NCBI RefSeq assembly: GCF_000024425.1
Contig: NC_013946.1
Span: 2,294,001 to 2,358,000 of the forward strand
Origin: Meiothermus ruber DSM 1279
GTDB taxonomy: Bacteria; Deinococcota; Deinococci; Deinococcales; Thermaceae
Direction of reading: 5' to 3'
Length of the DNA: 64,000 nt
The notes under the pieces were generated by a model. It had not been told where the DNA came from and ran no database searches. It was given only the letters and a program-made list of their open reading frames with translations. Of this stretch, positions 43,447 to 51,477 are shown piece after piece (position 1 is the first letter of the stretch; each line of letters begins with the position of its first letter). The position numbers were made by a program, and so were the translations under genes.

Positions 43447-46400
43447 CTACTTGGCCTCGAGCCAGTTCTCCCCGATGCCGGTGCCGACCTCGAGGGGCAC
43501 CGCCAAAGCCCAGGCCTGCTGCATCACCTCGCGCACCACCCCGGCCACCGCCTCCGCCTTATCGGCCGGGGCCTCAACCAGAAGCTCGTCGTGCACCTGC
43601 AGCACCAGATGGGCTTCCAGCGGCTCGAGCTCCGGCTGGAGCTTGACCATAGCCAGTTTCATCAAATCGGCGGCGGTGCCCTGCACCGGCATATTGAAGG
43701 CCATGCGCTCGGCGGCCTCCCGCACGCTGCGCACGCGTGAGCCCAGGTCGGCCACAAAGCGGCGGCGGCCAAACATGGTTTCTACGTAGCCGGTCTGCCG
43801 GGCATCGGCCAACACCCGTTCAATCCATTCCCGCACCTTGGGGTAGGAGGCGAAGTAGCGCTCGATAAAGCCTTCGGCCTCGGCATAGGAAATGGAAAGC
43901 TCGTTGGATAGGCGGTGGGCCGACATGCCGTAGAGCACACCAAAGTTAATTGTATTGTGACTTACAAAGCCTTCTGCAAGGTATGCGGGCTTTCCTTCTA
44001 CGCTCAGGTCGTATACGCGAGCTGGTTTGGCAACTTCTACCAAGCTAATAGCGTCGGCAAACAGATCATTCTCATGCCACCAACGCCAAACACGAGTGTA
44101 CCGGTGGCCGCTGATTGCGGGGTCACTAAGCAGTAATTGGATACGGGTGGCGTTTAACCCAACAGGCTGGGCATGGGTGCGAATGCATTCATAAATTTTC
44201 TCCTTATCACGACCCTTAAGACTCAGCGCGGCGTAGATACGGCGTAGTCTTTGTTCTTGATGGGGCATGATGTAAGTACTACGGCGAGTAGTGTGCTGCC
44301 TGAGAAGGGCTGATTTTCGCTGAGAGCGAAAGCCAATGTGCTTGGCGAAGCGCTCTACGTCAGAGGGCTCTCCAATCAGAAGGATGTGACTGGTTTTATG
44401 CTGGCCTCTAGGCTCAGCAGAGCGTGTGGAGGCAATTCCAAAGTTAAGCAGCATACGCTGTACATCCTTCGCAAGTTGCAGGCTGGCAGTGGCAAAGCGA
44501 ATGTAGGTTGTCCCTCTACGCCGACTAATACTGCCATCCCCTTCAAACAACGCCTGAAGGAAGCTAGCCTGAATGGATGCGGGCGCTTGCCACAGGAAGT
44601 TGGGGATGCGCTTTTGGTCAGATTTAGCGCCACACCACTTGGCAATCCACTCGGCTAGATCAGTGCTTGCAACAGCCCAATGAACACTTCGCTGCTTTTC
44701 ATACCGCTTCAGGCGGCTCCCCGCCAGCCATTCCCACAGTGCACCCACTTCATCCAGCACGTCCAAATCCCGGCGGCCCAACCCCATAAGCACCACGCCA
44801 TAGCGCTCCCGGTGCTGTTTGGCTCGGATGGCTGTTCCTTCTGCCACCATATAACCAAGCCAGAGCGCCATTTTTTGGTCTAGATGTTGAGGCCAGGGTA
44901 ATGGCTTGTGGCGGGTGATGGCAACCGGTTCAAGTGGGGGTAGATCATTGCAGTATCCAAACGCACCATGCCTTCTTAAGACCACTTGATCGCCTGCCTG
45001 TAGGTGCTGAAGTTGTCGCCAGACAACTGCACCGTCTTTAGCAACAACGCGAATTCGATGATGGGGCGTGCCACGTAACTCAAATCCCCGTTGGGTACTG
45101 ATCCGTATGGTTGGCTGAATACCGTTATCCAGCAGCCCGACTACCCTTCGCATCTTGCCGTCGGTTTGCACACAGTCACCAACACGCACCTGCTCGATGG
45201 GAAGCCACCCTCGTCCGGTGGCGACTTTGGTTCCCTCGACAAGGCATTTCGCAGCCCGGCGCTGTTCGGCCCCCACTTTGTCCGGCTCCAACCCGAACAT
45301 CCAGGCCGCGGTCTGGGTGTGGATGTCCCGGCCTTCGCGGAAGACATTAATCAGGTTCTCGTCACCCGAGAGGTGGGCCAGCACCCGCAGCTCGATCTGG
45401 GAGTAGTCGGCCACCACCAGCCTCATCCCCGGTGCCGCCCGGAAGGCCTTGCGGATGCGGCGGCCAATCTCGGTGCGCACGGGGATGTTTTGCAGGTTGG
45501 GATCCACCGAGGAAAGCCGCCCGGTGGCGGTGCCGGTCTGGTTGAAGCGGGTGTGCAGGCGGCCGGTTTTGGGGTGAATTAGCTTGGGGAGCGGGTCGAG
45601 GTAGGTGCTTTTGAGCTTGGTCAGCTCGCGGTAGGTCAGGATGCGTTCGATGATGGGGTGCTGGCCTAACAGCTCCTCGAGCGCGCTGGCAGCGGTGGAG
45701 CGTTTGCCGGTCTGGGTCTTGCGGCCCGGGGCGCTCAGTTTGAGTTCGTCGTAGAGCACCACCTCGAGCTGATCGCGTGAGTTCACGTTAAAAGAACGCC
45801 CGGCCAGCCGGTGAATCTCGGCCTCGAGGTAGGAAATTTCCTTGGCAAGTTCTTCCGAAAGTTGCAACAGGTATTCGGCATTGAGGGAGATGCCCCGGGC
45901 CTCGATTCGGGCCAAAACCGCCGAGAGCGGTTTTTCGATCTGCTGATACAGCCACTCGATTTTGGGGTTCTCACCGATGCGGCTTTGCAGGGTCTCCCAT
46001 AGGGTATGGGCGGCCTGGGCCCGCTCGCCAGGGTCGGAACCCCAGTCCCCGGCCCCGTAGCGCCGCACGGTGCTGGCGGGGTCGGAGTTGGAGGGGTCGT
46101 AGAGGTAGGCCAGCAGCATGGGGTCGTCGCCGGGGGGCACCCAGACCCCTTCCTTGAGGGCCAGCACCGAGAGGTCTTTGGCCACCATGCTGCGAATCTC
46201 GGGGAACTTTTTGAGCTCCTGCAGGCTGGGCTGGCCCCGGTACACCTTGCCCCCGGCATAGGCGGCCAGACCCAGCCAGTTGGCCCACATGGGCTGGGCG
46301 CGGTCGAGGGTGTAGCCCAGAAAGGCCTCGGGCGGGGGGGGCCAGGGAGCTTCCTCGGCGGCGGGAGGGGCGGCCAGCAGGTTTAGCTCGCGTAGAATGG

Positions 46401-47268
46401 AGCCGAACTCGAGTTTTTCCAGGGCTTCGCGCAGGGCCCCGCGGTCGGGTTCACGCCGGTGGCAGTCGCGGAAGTCGAGCTCGAGGGGAAGGTCGGTGTG
46501 GATTAGCGAAAGCGTCCGGGAGAGCTGAACGTTGTCCCGGCTCTCCTCGAGGCTGGCGCGAATTTTGGGGGACAGGGCTTCTAAGTTTGCGTACAGACCT
46601 TCCAGCGATCCCCACTCCTGCAAGAGCTTGGCCGCGGTCTTTTCTCCGATGCCCTTGGCTCCCGGCAGGTTATCGGAAGAATCGCCCACCAGCGAGCGGT
46701 AATCCACCCACTGCGCCACCGATACACCGTACTTCTCCTGCACGGCCTGGGGGTGCATTAGCCGTCCGTCGGGCAGCATCACCTGCACGGCCTCGGAGAG
46801 CAGCTGAAAGCTGTCGCGATCGCCGGTCAGGATGCGCACTGGATAGCCCTCCTGTTCTGCTTTTTTGGCCAGGGTTCCAATCACGTCGTCGGCCTCGTAG
46901 CCCGGCACTTCCAGCCGTTGGAGGCCCATCAGATCCACCAGTTCTTTGATTTTCTCTAGCTGCGGGTGAAAGTCGTCGGGGGTGGCCGCCCGTCCGGCCT
47001 TGTACTCCTCAAAAGCGTCGTGCCGGAAGGTTCTGGTGGGCGGGTCGAAGACCACGATCACGCAGTCGCCGTCTTCCTTGAGGAGTTTGAGTAAGGTGCG
47101 CAGAAAGCCAAAAATGGCCTGGGTGGGTTCGCCCCTCGAGGTCGCCAGCTTTTCGAAGGCAAAGTAGCTGCGGTAAGCCAGGTGATGCCCATCCACCAGC
47201 CAGATGCGATCGGGCCTGGGCAGCTCGACGGACGGGCTTTCGCTGCTGAATAGACTGGGTTGCTCCAC
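43447..47268 (-). CDS. polA: DNA polymerase I precursor containing an intein
   Basis: A family A polymerase of 1,273 codons; removing the 431-residue intein leaves 842 residues, close to Taq polymerase. The 5' nuclease (about 15-290) has WLVDGHHLAYRSYFA and GDSSDNLPGAKGIGEKTA. The 3'-5' exonuclease-like domain (about 300-430) lacks the acidic motifs, so proofreading is unlikely. Motif A is DYSQIELR (from 621), motif C is VHDELLVEAP. The intein splits the finger motif between RRAAK and TINFGVLYG (motif B). A GTG start has TAGAAT (47280-47275) 6 nt upstream. Activity needs splicing, since the precursor's motif B is interrupted. Confidence 0.96.
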   Translation of the reverse strand: MEQPSLFSSESPSVELPRPDRIWLVDGHHLAYRSYFAFEKLATSRGEPTQAIFGFLRTLLKLLKEDGDCVIVVFDPPTRTFRHDAFEEYKAGRAATPDDFHPQLEKIKELVDLMGLQRLEVPGYEADDVIGTLAKKAEQEGYPVRILTGDRDSFQLLSEAVQVMLPDGRLMHPQAVQEKYGVSVAQWVDYRSLVGDSSDNLPGAKGIGEKTAAKLLQEWGSLEGLYANLEALSPKIRASLEESRDNVQLSRTLSLIHTDLPLELDFRDCHRREPDRGALREALEKLEFGSILRELNLLAAPPAAEEAPWPPPPEAFLGYTLDRAQPMWANWLGLAAYAGGKVYRGQPSLQELKKFPEIRSMVAKDLSVLALKEGVWVPPGDDPMLLAYLYDPSNSDPASTVRRYGAGDWGSDPGERAQAAHTLWETLQSRIGENPKIEWLYQQIEKPLSAVLARIEARGISLNAEYLLQLSEELAKEISYLEAEIHRLAGRSFNVNSRDQLEVVLYDELKLSAPGRKTQTGKRSTAASALEELLGQHPIIERILTYRELTKLKSTYLDPLPKLIHPKTGRLHTRFNQTGTATGRLSSVDPNLQNIPVRTEIGRRIRKAFRAAPGMRLVVADYSQIELRVLAHLSGDENLINVFREGRDIHTQTAAWMFGLEPDKVGAEQRRAAKCLVEGTKVATGRGWLPIEQVRVGDCVQTDGKMRRVVGLLDNGIQPTIRISTQRGFELRGTPHHRIRVVAKDGAVVWRQLQHLQAGDQVVLRRHGAFGYCNDLPPLEPVAITRHKPLPWPQHLDQKMALWLGYMVAEGTAIRAKQHRERYGVVLMGLGRRDLDVLDEVGALWEWLAGSRLKRYEKQRSVHWAVASTDLAEWIAKWCGAKSDQKRIPNFLWQAPASIQASFLQALFEGDGSISRRRGTTYIRFATASLQLAKDVQRMLLNFGIASTRSAEPRGQHKTSHILLIGEPSDVERFAKHIGFRSQRKSALLRQHTTRRSTYIMPHQEQRLRRIYAALSLKGRDKEKIYECIRTHAQPVGLNATRIQLLLSDPAISGHRYTRVWRWWHENDLFADAISLVEVAKPARVYDLSVEGKPAYLAEGFVSHNTINFGVLYGMSAHRLSNELSISYAEAEGFIERYFASYPKVREWIERVLADARQTGYVETMFGRRRFVADLGSRVRSVREAAERMAFNMPVQGTAADLMKLAMVKLQPELEPLEAHLVLQVHDELLVEAPADKAEAVAGVVREVMQQAWALAVPLEVGTGIGENWLEAK
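43954..45246 (-). mobile_element. PolA intein with LAGLIDADG endonuclease
   Basis: In-frame insertion of 431 codons. Block A begins CLVEGTKVATGRGWLP with catalytic Cys1; block B is GTPHHRIRV (59-67). Endonuclease motifs are LWLGYMVAEGT (128-138, acid Glu136) and LQALFEGDGSI (230-240, acid Asp237), with the KRIPNFLW segment between. Block F is VYDLSVEGKPAYLAEGFVSHN-like and ends His430-Asn431, followed by extein Thr. Pro420 occupies the place where block F often has His. The DNA is visibly poorer in GC than the extein and has no CTCGAG. The homing endonuclease looks intact, so the element may be mobile. Confidence 0.95.
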
Positions 47269-47388
47269 CCGAACATTCTACCCTCATTCGGTTACTAACA
47301 GAAAGCGCGCCGAGCGCACCGGGGCCAGGAGGCTGGTAGGATGATGGGGCTCGTTCTGGCCTCCGGGTCAGCAGAAGAAAGGAAAGCT

Positions 47389-47646
47389 ATGCAGAACGAA
47401 GTTGAGAAGCTCGAGTGGTTCGAAATTCAGCTCCGCATCAAGACCATCGAGGTGATGCTGGGGCCCAAGTACCGCGAGGCCATGGCCGTTACGCTCAGCA
47501 CCCTGTACAACGAACAAAAAATCGTGGCGATGGCCAAGCGCCTGGGGGTTTCCCCGGAGGGCCTTTTGGAACGCCTGGAGAAGATGCGCCTCGAGCTCGG
47601 CATCGAGCAGGAGATCACCAAAGGCGTGCTCAAGCTGAAAAAGTAA
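47389..47646 (+). CDS. Small hypothetical helical protein (85 aa)
   Basis: I do not recognise a named family. The 85-residue protein is mostly helical, begins MQNEVEKLEWFEIQLRIKTIEVML and contains NEQKIVAMAKRLGVSPEGLLERLEK, which could be a helix-turn-helix. The start at 47389 follows AAAGGAAAG; an ATG at 47341 lies on a -10-like TAGGAT and is probably untranslated. It is divergent from polA and ends 3 bp from the convergent aspartyl-tRNA synthetase stop. Confidence 0.65.
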   Translation: MQNEVEKLEWFEIQLRIKTIEVMLGPKYREAMAVTLSTLYNEQKIVAMAKRLGVSPEGLLERLEKMRLELGIEQEITKGVLKLKK

Positions 47647-47648
47647 AG

Positions 47649-48920
47649 CTAGGGCGTCAGGCGGTGGCGGTCGCGCGGGAAGGCCCGGGCATAGCGCACG
47701 TTGGGCAGACCCACCAGTTTCTGGGTGAGGCGCTCGGCCCCGATGGCAAAGCCGCCGTGGGGGGGCATCCCGTACTTGAAGACCTCGAGGTAGCCCGCAA
47801 AGTGGGCGGGGTCGTTGCCCTTCTTTTTAAGCTGCTCCACCAACACCTCATACTGGTGGATGCGCTGGCCGCCCGAGGTAATCTCGAGGCCCCTGAACAG
47901 TAGGTCGAAGCCCCGGGTGGAGCCATCGCCCTCGGGGTAGGCATAGAAGGGCCGGGCGGACTCTGGGTATTTACTGATGAACAGGAAGTCCACGCCCCAC
48001 TTCTCCTTGGCCCAGGCCCCCAGGGCCCGCTCGGCTTCCTCGTTAAAGTCGGCCCCTACCGGCATCCCCAGCTCCTCGCGCAGGATGCGGCGGGCCTCGG
48101 GGTGCTCGAGGCGGGGCATCTCGGCCAGGTTGGGCCACTCCACCCCCAGCAGCTCGCACTCGGGTGCGGCGGTGTGGCGGGCCTCGTCCAGCATAGCCCG
48201 GATAAGTTCCTCCTCGAGGTCCATCACGTCCTGCTCCGACTCGATGAACCCCATCTCCACATCCAGCGATAGGTACTCGTTGAGGTGGCGGCTGGTGGCG
48301 TGCTGCTCGGCCCGAAACACCGGTGCAACCTCGTAAACCCGCTCGAAAACCCCCACCATAATCTGCTTGTAAAGCTGGGGCGACTGGGCCAGGTAAGCCC
48401 GGTGCTCAAAGTAGTCAATGCCAAACAGGTTGCTGCCCCCCTCAGCCCCCGCCGAGACGATCTTGGGGGTAAAAATCTCGGTAAAGCCCTGGCTATCCAG
48501 GTAGCTGCGAAACCCCCTTACCAAGGCCGCTTGAATTTTCAAGGGTGCGCGGGCCTTCTCTCCGCGCAGGCTCACATAGCGGTACTCCAGCAAGGTCTCG
48601 GGGTTCACCCGCCACTCTTCCTTGGGAATCTCGATGGGGCTGGGCTCGCTGGCCTTGGCATAGAACTCGATCTCCTGGGCCACCACCTCGTAGCCACCGG
48701 GTGCTTTGGCATTGGCTACCACCTCACCCACCACCCGCATCGAGGACTCGGCCAGCGGGAGCTCAAACCGCTTGTCCACCACCACCTGTACAATGCCGCT
48801 GCGGTCGCGCAAAAGGGCAAACTGAATCCCGCCCAGGTCGCGCTTCCAGTGCAGGAAGCCCTGCAGGGTAACGGTCTGGCCTACGTGCGCTGCAATCTGA
48901 CTGGCAAGGGTTCTCGACAT
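47649..48920 (-). CDS. aspS: Aspartyl-tRNA synthetase, archaeal-type
   Basis: A class IIb synthetase of 423 residues with an N-terminal OB-fold anticodon-binding domain (about 15-105: VTLQGFLHWKRDLGGIQFALLRD) and a catalytic domain with FTEIFTPKIVSAGAEGGSNLF, VFRAEQHATSRHLNEY (motif 2) and GAERLTQKLVGLPNVR (motif 3). It lacks the large bacterial insertion, so it is the archaeal type found as a second AspRS in Thermus and Deinococcus. That type is generally non-discriminating and charges tRNA-Asn with Asp for later amidation. The ATG at 48920 has TATAGG 7 nt upstream and TTGAAC 16 bp beyond. Confidence 0.92.
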   Translation of the reverse strand: MSRTLASQIAAHVGQTVTLQGFLHWKRDLGGIQFALLRDRSGIVQVVVDKRFELPLAESSMRVVGEVVANAKAPGGYEVVAQEIEFYAKASEPSPIEIPKEEWRVNPETLLEYRYVSLRGEKARAPLKIQAALVRGFRSYLDSQGFTEIFTPKIVSAGAEGGSNLFGIDYFEHRAYLAQSPQLYKQIMVGVFERVYEVAPVFRAEQHATSRHLNEYLSLDVEMGFIESEQDVMDLEEELIRAMLDEARHTAAPECELLGVEWPNLAEMPRLEHPEARRILREELGMPVGADFNEEAERALGAWAKEKWGVDFLFISKYPESARPFYAYPEGDGSTRGFDLLFRGLEITSGGQRIHQYEVLVEQLKKKGNDPAHFAGYLEVFKYGMPPHGGFAIGAERLTQKLVGLPNVRYARAFPRDRHRLTP

Positions 48921-48927
48921 GCGTTCT

Positions 48928-48955
48928 CCTATAGGACAGGCGGGCTTGGGTTCAA
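48928..48955 (-). promoter_or_regulatory. Promoter of aspS, probably leaderless
   Basis: On the minus strand TTGAAC (48955-48950), 16 bp, TATAGG (48933-48928), then 7 nt to the ATG at 48920. The AGGAG that looks like a Shine-Dalgarno overlaps the -10 box, so it would not be transcribed. Confidence 0.6.
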
Positions 48956-48960
48956 CGAAA

Positions 48961-48990
48961 AACCCCCGATACAACGAGGTATCGGGGGTT
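48961..48990 (-). terminator. Rho-independent terminator after the HRDC gene
   Basis: AACCCCCGATAC and GTATCGGGGGTT form a perfect 12-bp stem with a 6-nt loop, followed on the minus strand by TTT. It separates the HRDC gene from the aspS promoter. Between it and 49100 I see no gene. Confidence 0.85.
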
Positions 48991-49099
48991 GGAATCGCAC
49001 CCCCAGCTATAAATTGTCGTCCGCCCGTAGCATCCTGACCCGCATCTTACGTGCCAAACCTCACTTGGTCAAGGCAAGGATGCCAGAACCCATCCAAAG

Positions 49100-49510
49100 C
49101 TATTCCCTACCCAGCAGTCGCAAAATTTCTCGGCCATATTTGGCTGCTTTGCTTTTACCAAAGCCCTTTATCTGGGCAAGCTGTTCGAGGGTTCTGGGCT
49201 GCTCCTCGAGAATCGCCTTTAGCTCGGCATTGGTCGCAATCACATACGGAGGAACGCCCTCTTCTTTGGCTTTGTGGCTACGCCAGGCGCGCAGGGCCTC
49301 GAACCTCGGGTCGCTGGGGATGCGCACGGCTTCTGTGGGTTTGGGCTGCAGGGCCACCCCTTCGTAGAACACCAGCACACTCCAGAAAGGTCTATCACCC
49401 GGAATCAGGCTGCTGGACACCTGGATGGGCATCACCTGGGCTAAAAAGCGGTTGAGGCGCTCGAGGTCTTTGGCATTATCAAGCCGTAGGATAAAAGTCT
49501 GGCACTGCAT
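49100..49510 (-). CDS. HRDC domain protein
   Basis: A 136-residue protein. The C-terminal half is an HRDC domain (LRAWRSHKAKEEGVPPYVIATNAELKAI … LAQIKGFGKSKAAKYGREIL), the nucleic-acid-binding module found at the ends of RecQ and RNase D. The N-terminal half (about 1-60) is a beta-rich segment (FWSVLVFYEGVAL) with no recognised catalytic motif. No helicase or nuclease domain is attached, so this is a stand-alone accessory protein. Function unknown; nucleic acid binding inferred. Confidence 0.82.
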   Translation of the reverse strand: MQCQTFILRLDNAKDLERLNRFLAQVMPIQVSSSLIPGDRPFWSVLVFYEGVALQPKPTEAVRIPSDPRFEALRAWRSHKAKEEGVPPYVIATNAELKAILEEQPRTLEQLAQIKGFGKSKAAKYGREILRLLGRE

Positions 49511-49534
49511 GGCTGTTACCCACCGCCCATGACC

Positions 49535-50614
49535 TTATTCACGGAGCCCCTTTTTACCCAGCTTGCGCTGGGTGGATTGAAACCGTCGAAACTTACCGTC
49601 GTCAAGGCCAAAGCCCAGCGTGCCAAACACCTGCCCGGTGGTGGGCTCTACCAGGTTCCGGTGGTCGCGGTAGAGGCGGGGGGTCTTCCAGAGATAGAAC
49701 AGGGCTTTCCAGTGGGGCAGTTCGTTGTAGCGCTCGGGCCAGAGTTCCTTGAGTTTCTGGGCTACCACATGGGCGTACTTGGGCGAAAGCGCCGGGAACA
49801 CATGGTGCTCGATGTGGTAGCCAAAGCCCAGGGTGAGCCACTCGAGCCACCTGGGGTTCCGCACCGTGAGGCTGTTGAGCAGGGGGTCGTTGGTCTCGGT
49901 GATGGGGTTGAGCAGGTGGTTGGTGGCGATAAAGCTCATGGCGATGAAGTTAGCCATCAACCAGGGAAGGAGATATATAAACAGGAAGTTGAGCGGCCCC
50001 GCCCAGAAGAGCACCAAGAGCCAGACCAGCACCGGCAAAACCGCCTGGAAAACTACAACAGGCCGCTCATGGGGCTTGAACTCGGGCAGGAAGCGCCGGA
50101 GCATCATGTGGGCGTGCAGACTAAACCAGAAGGTGAAGGAGAAAAACAGGAAAAAACTCCGCAGCGCCGGCACCTGGCGGAACAGCCATTTCACAAAAGG
50201 TTTCTGAATGGCCGATTCCAGAGCCCCCATGGCATCGGGGTCGTCGTGTGGGTGCTGGGTATGGCCGTGGTGCTCGACGTTGTGCCATTTGCGCCAGAGC
50301 CGGGCCCCTACCAGCAGCGGCATAAAAGCGATGGTTCCCGCCACCGAGCGCACCATGGGGTGTTTGGTGACCGCGCCGTGCAGAATCTCGTGGGCCAGAA
50401 ACCCCAGCCCAACAAACGCATACCCAATCCCAAACGAGAGCAATAGCTTGAGCCAGACATGGGGCGTCGCCACAATACCCCAGGCGCATAGGCCAAACAA
50501 GGCCAGAAATACCGGCAAATAGACCAGGCGGGCCGGAACTGGCTCAAAAAAGTGGCGCGGCAGCCGGGCTTTAAGGGCTTTGGTGTACTCACGCAGATGC
50601 TGTTCTTCAGTCAT
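49535..50614 (-). CDS. Membrane fatty acid desaturase
   Basis: A 359-residue di-iron desaturase. Three histidine boxes are present: HEILHG, HNVEHHGHTQHPHDDPD and HIEHHVFP. Four or so membrane helices lie between (VYLPVFLALFGLCAWGIV, LLLSFGIGYAFVGLGF and others). It probably introduces double bonds into acyl chains and so adjusts membrane fluidity. Its neighbour upstream on the same strand is the cold-shock gene, with a terminator between, so joint regulation is not evident. Confidence 0.92.
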   Translation of the reverse strand: MTEEQHLREYTKALKARLPRHFFEPVPARLVYLPVFLALFGLCAWGIVATPHVWLKLLLSFGIGYAFVGLGFLAHEILHGAVTKHPMVRSVAGTIAFMPLLVGARLWRKWHNVEHHGHTQHPHDDPDAMGALESAIQKPFVKWLFRQVPALRSFFLFFSFTFWFSLHAHMMLRRFLPEFKPHERPVVVFQAVLPVLVWLLVLFWAGPLNFLFIYLLPWLMANFIAMSFIATNHLLNPITETNDPLLNSLTVRNPRWLEWLTLGFGYHIEHHVFPALSPKYAHVVAQKLKELWPERYNELPHWKALFYLWKTPRLYRDHRNLVEPTTGQVFGTLGFGLDDGKFRRFQSTQRKLGKKGLRE

Positions 50615-50706
50615 AAAGAGACTCCTCGAGGGCTTAGGGTTTGCGGCAGTATACGGGAAGCCCTCTTACGGTCGCCAGTACTCCGAAAACTTTACGCTAT
50701 GCAAAA

Positions 50707-50730
50707 AAGCTCCCCTGGCTTGGGGAGCTT
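50707..50730 (-). terminator. Rho-independent terminator after the cold shock gene
   Basis: AAGCTCCCC and GGGGAGCTT form a 9-bp stem with a 6-nt loop, followed on the minus strand by TTTT. It ends 16 bp after the stop at 50746. Confidence 0.88.
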
Positions 50731-50745
50731 TGAAGGGTGAAACGT

Positions 50746-50952
50746 TTAGGCCAGCTTCACATTCTTGGCCTGGGGGCCCTTGCCGTTCTTGCCGGGCTCG
50801 ATCTCGAACTCAACGCGATCGCCCTCATTGAGGCTCTTGAAGCCCTGGCCCTGGATGGCGGTGAAGTGCACAAACACATCGGGGCCGCTTTCCTGGGCGA
50901 TAAAACCATAACCTTTTTCCGCGTTGAACCACTTAACAGTACCTTTGTTCAT
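50746..50952 (-). CDS. Cold shock protein (CspA family)
   Basis: A 68-residue single-stranded nucleic acid chaperone. [18 protein letters not shown] contains RNP1, DVFVHFTAI contains RNP2, and the sequence ends in the usual VKLA-type tail. AGGAG lies 7 nt before the ATG. The promoter at 51032-51003 gives an untranslated leader of roughly 45 nt, shorter than the long thermosensing leader of E. coli cspA. In thermophiles such proteins are often abundant at all temperatures. Confidence 0.96.
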   Translation of the reverse strand: MNKGTVKWFNAEKGYGFIAQESGPDVFVHFTAIQGQGFKSLNEGDRVEFEIEPGKNGKGPQAKNVKLA

Positions 50953-51002
50953 CTACTACTCCTGATGTCCTACTGAAACCGGCTGGTTTTAGGGGACACC
51001 GA

Positions 51003-51032
51003 ATGTTAGCACGGGTGGCCGGCAAAAGTCAA
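51003..51032 (-). promoter_or_regulatory. Promoter of the cold shock gene
   Basis: On the minus strand TTGACT (51032-51027) and TAACAT (51008-51003) are 18 bp apart. A weak AAACC/GGTTT hairpin lies in the leader that follows. Confidence 0.65.
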
Positions 51033-51062
51033 ATCGCGCGGCCCGGCGGATGCCACGGGCCA

Positions 51063-51431
51063 TCACCCCCGCTCCCGGCTCGAGGCCCGCCCCTCCTTGC
51101 GCAGCAAGGCCCGAAAGGTTTTCATAGCCGCCAGCGCGTTGGGAAAGCCCACAAACAGCGCCGACTGGATGATGGTCTCGCGCACTTCCTGCTCGGTCGC
51201 GCCGTTGCGCAGGGCCCCCTCCAGGTGGGTGGCAATCTCCTTGGGCGCGCCCAGGGCAATCAGGCTGGTGATGGCCAGCAGCTCGCGGGTTTTCAAGTCC
51301 AGGCCGGGGCGGGCCAGCACCTCTTCGTAGGCGAAATCGCGGATGTAGGCATAGAGGTCGGGGTCTACCTCGCCCAGGTTTTGCTCGATAGCTTCAAAGT
51401 TATCGCCCCAGATGGCCTTGCGAATGCTCAT
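51063..51431 (-). CDS. Carboxymuconolactone decarboxylase family protein
   Basis: A 122-residue all-helical protein of the CMD/AhpD-like superfamily: DPDLYAYIRDFAYEEVLARPGLDLKTRELLAI and HLEGALRNGATEQEVRETIIQSALFVGFPNAL. The Cys-x2-Cys pair of peroxidase-type AhpD is absent, so it belongs with the decarboxylase-like branch. No aromatic-degradation genes are nearby, so the true substrate is unknown. Confidence 0.87.
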   Translation of the reverse strand: MSIRKAIWGDNFEAIEQNLGEVDPDLYAYIRDFAYEEVLARPGLDLKTRELLAITSLIALGAPKEIATHLEGALRNGATEQEVRETIIQSALFVGFPNALAAMKTFRALLRKEGRASSRERG

Positions 51432-51477
51432 GAGGGCCAGTTTCTAAGGTTCAGGGGCCCTGCGTCAAGGGCCCGCG

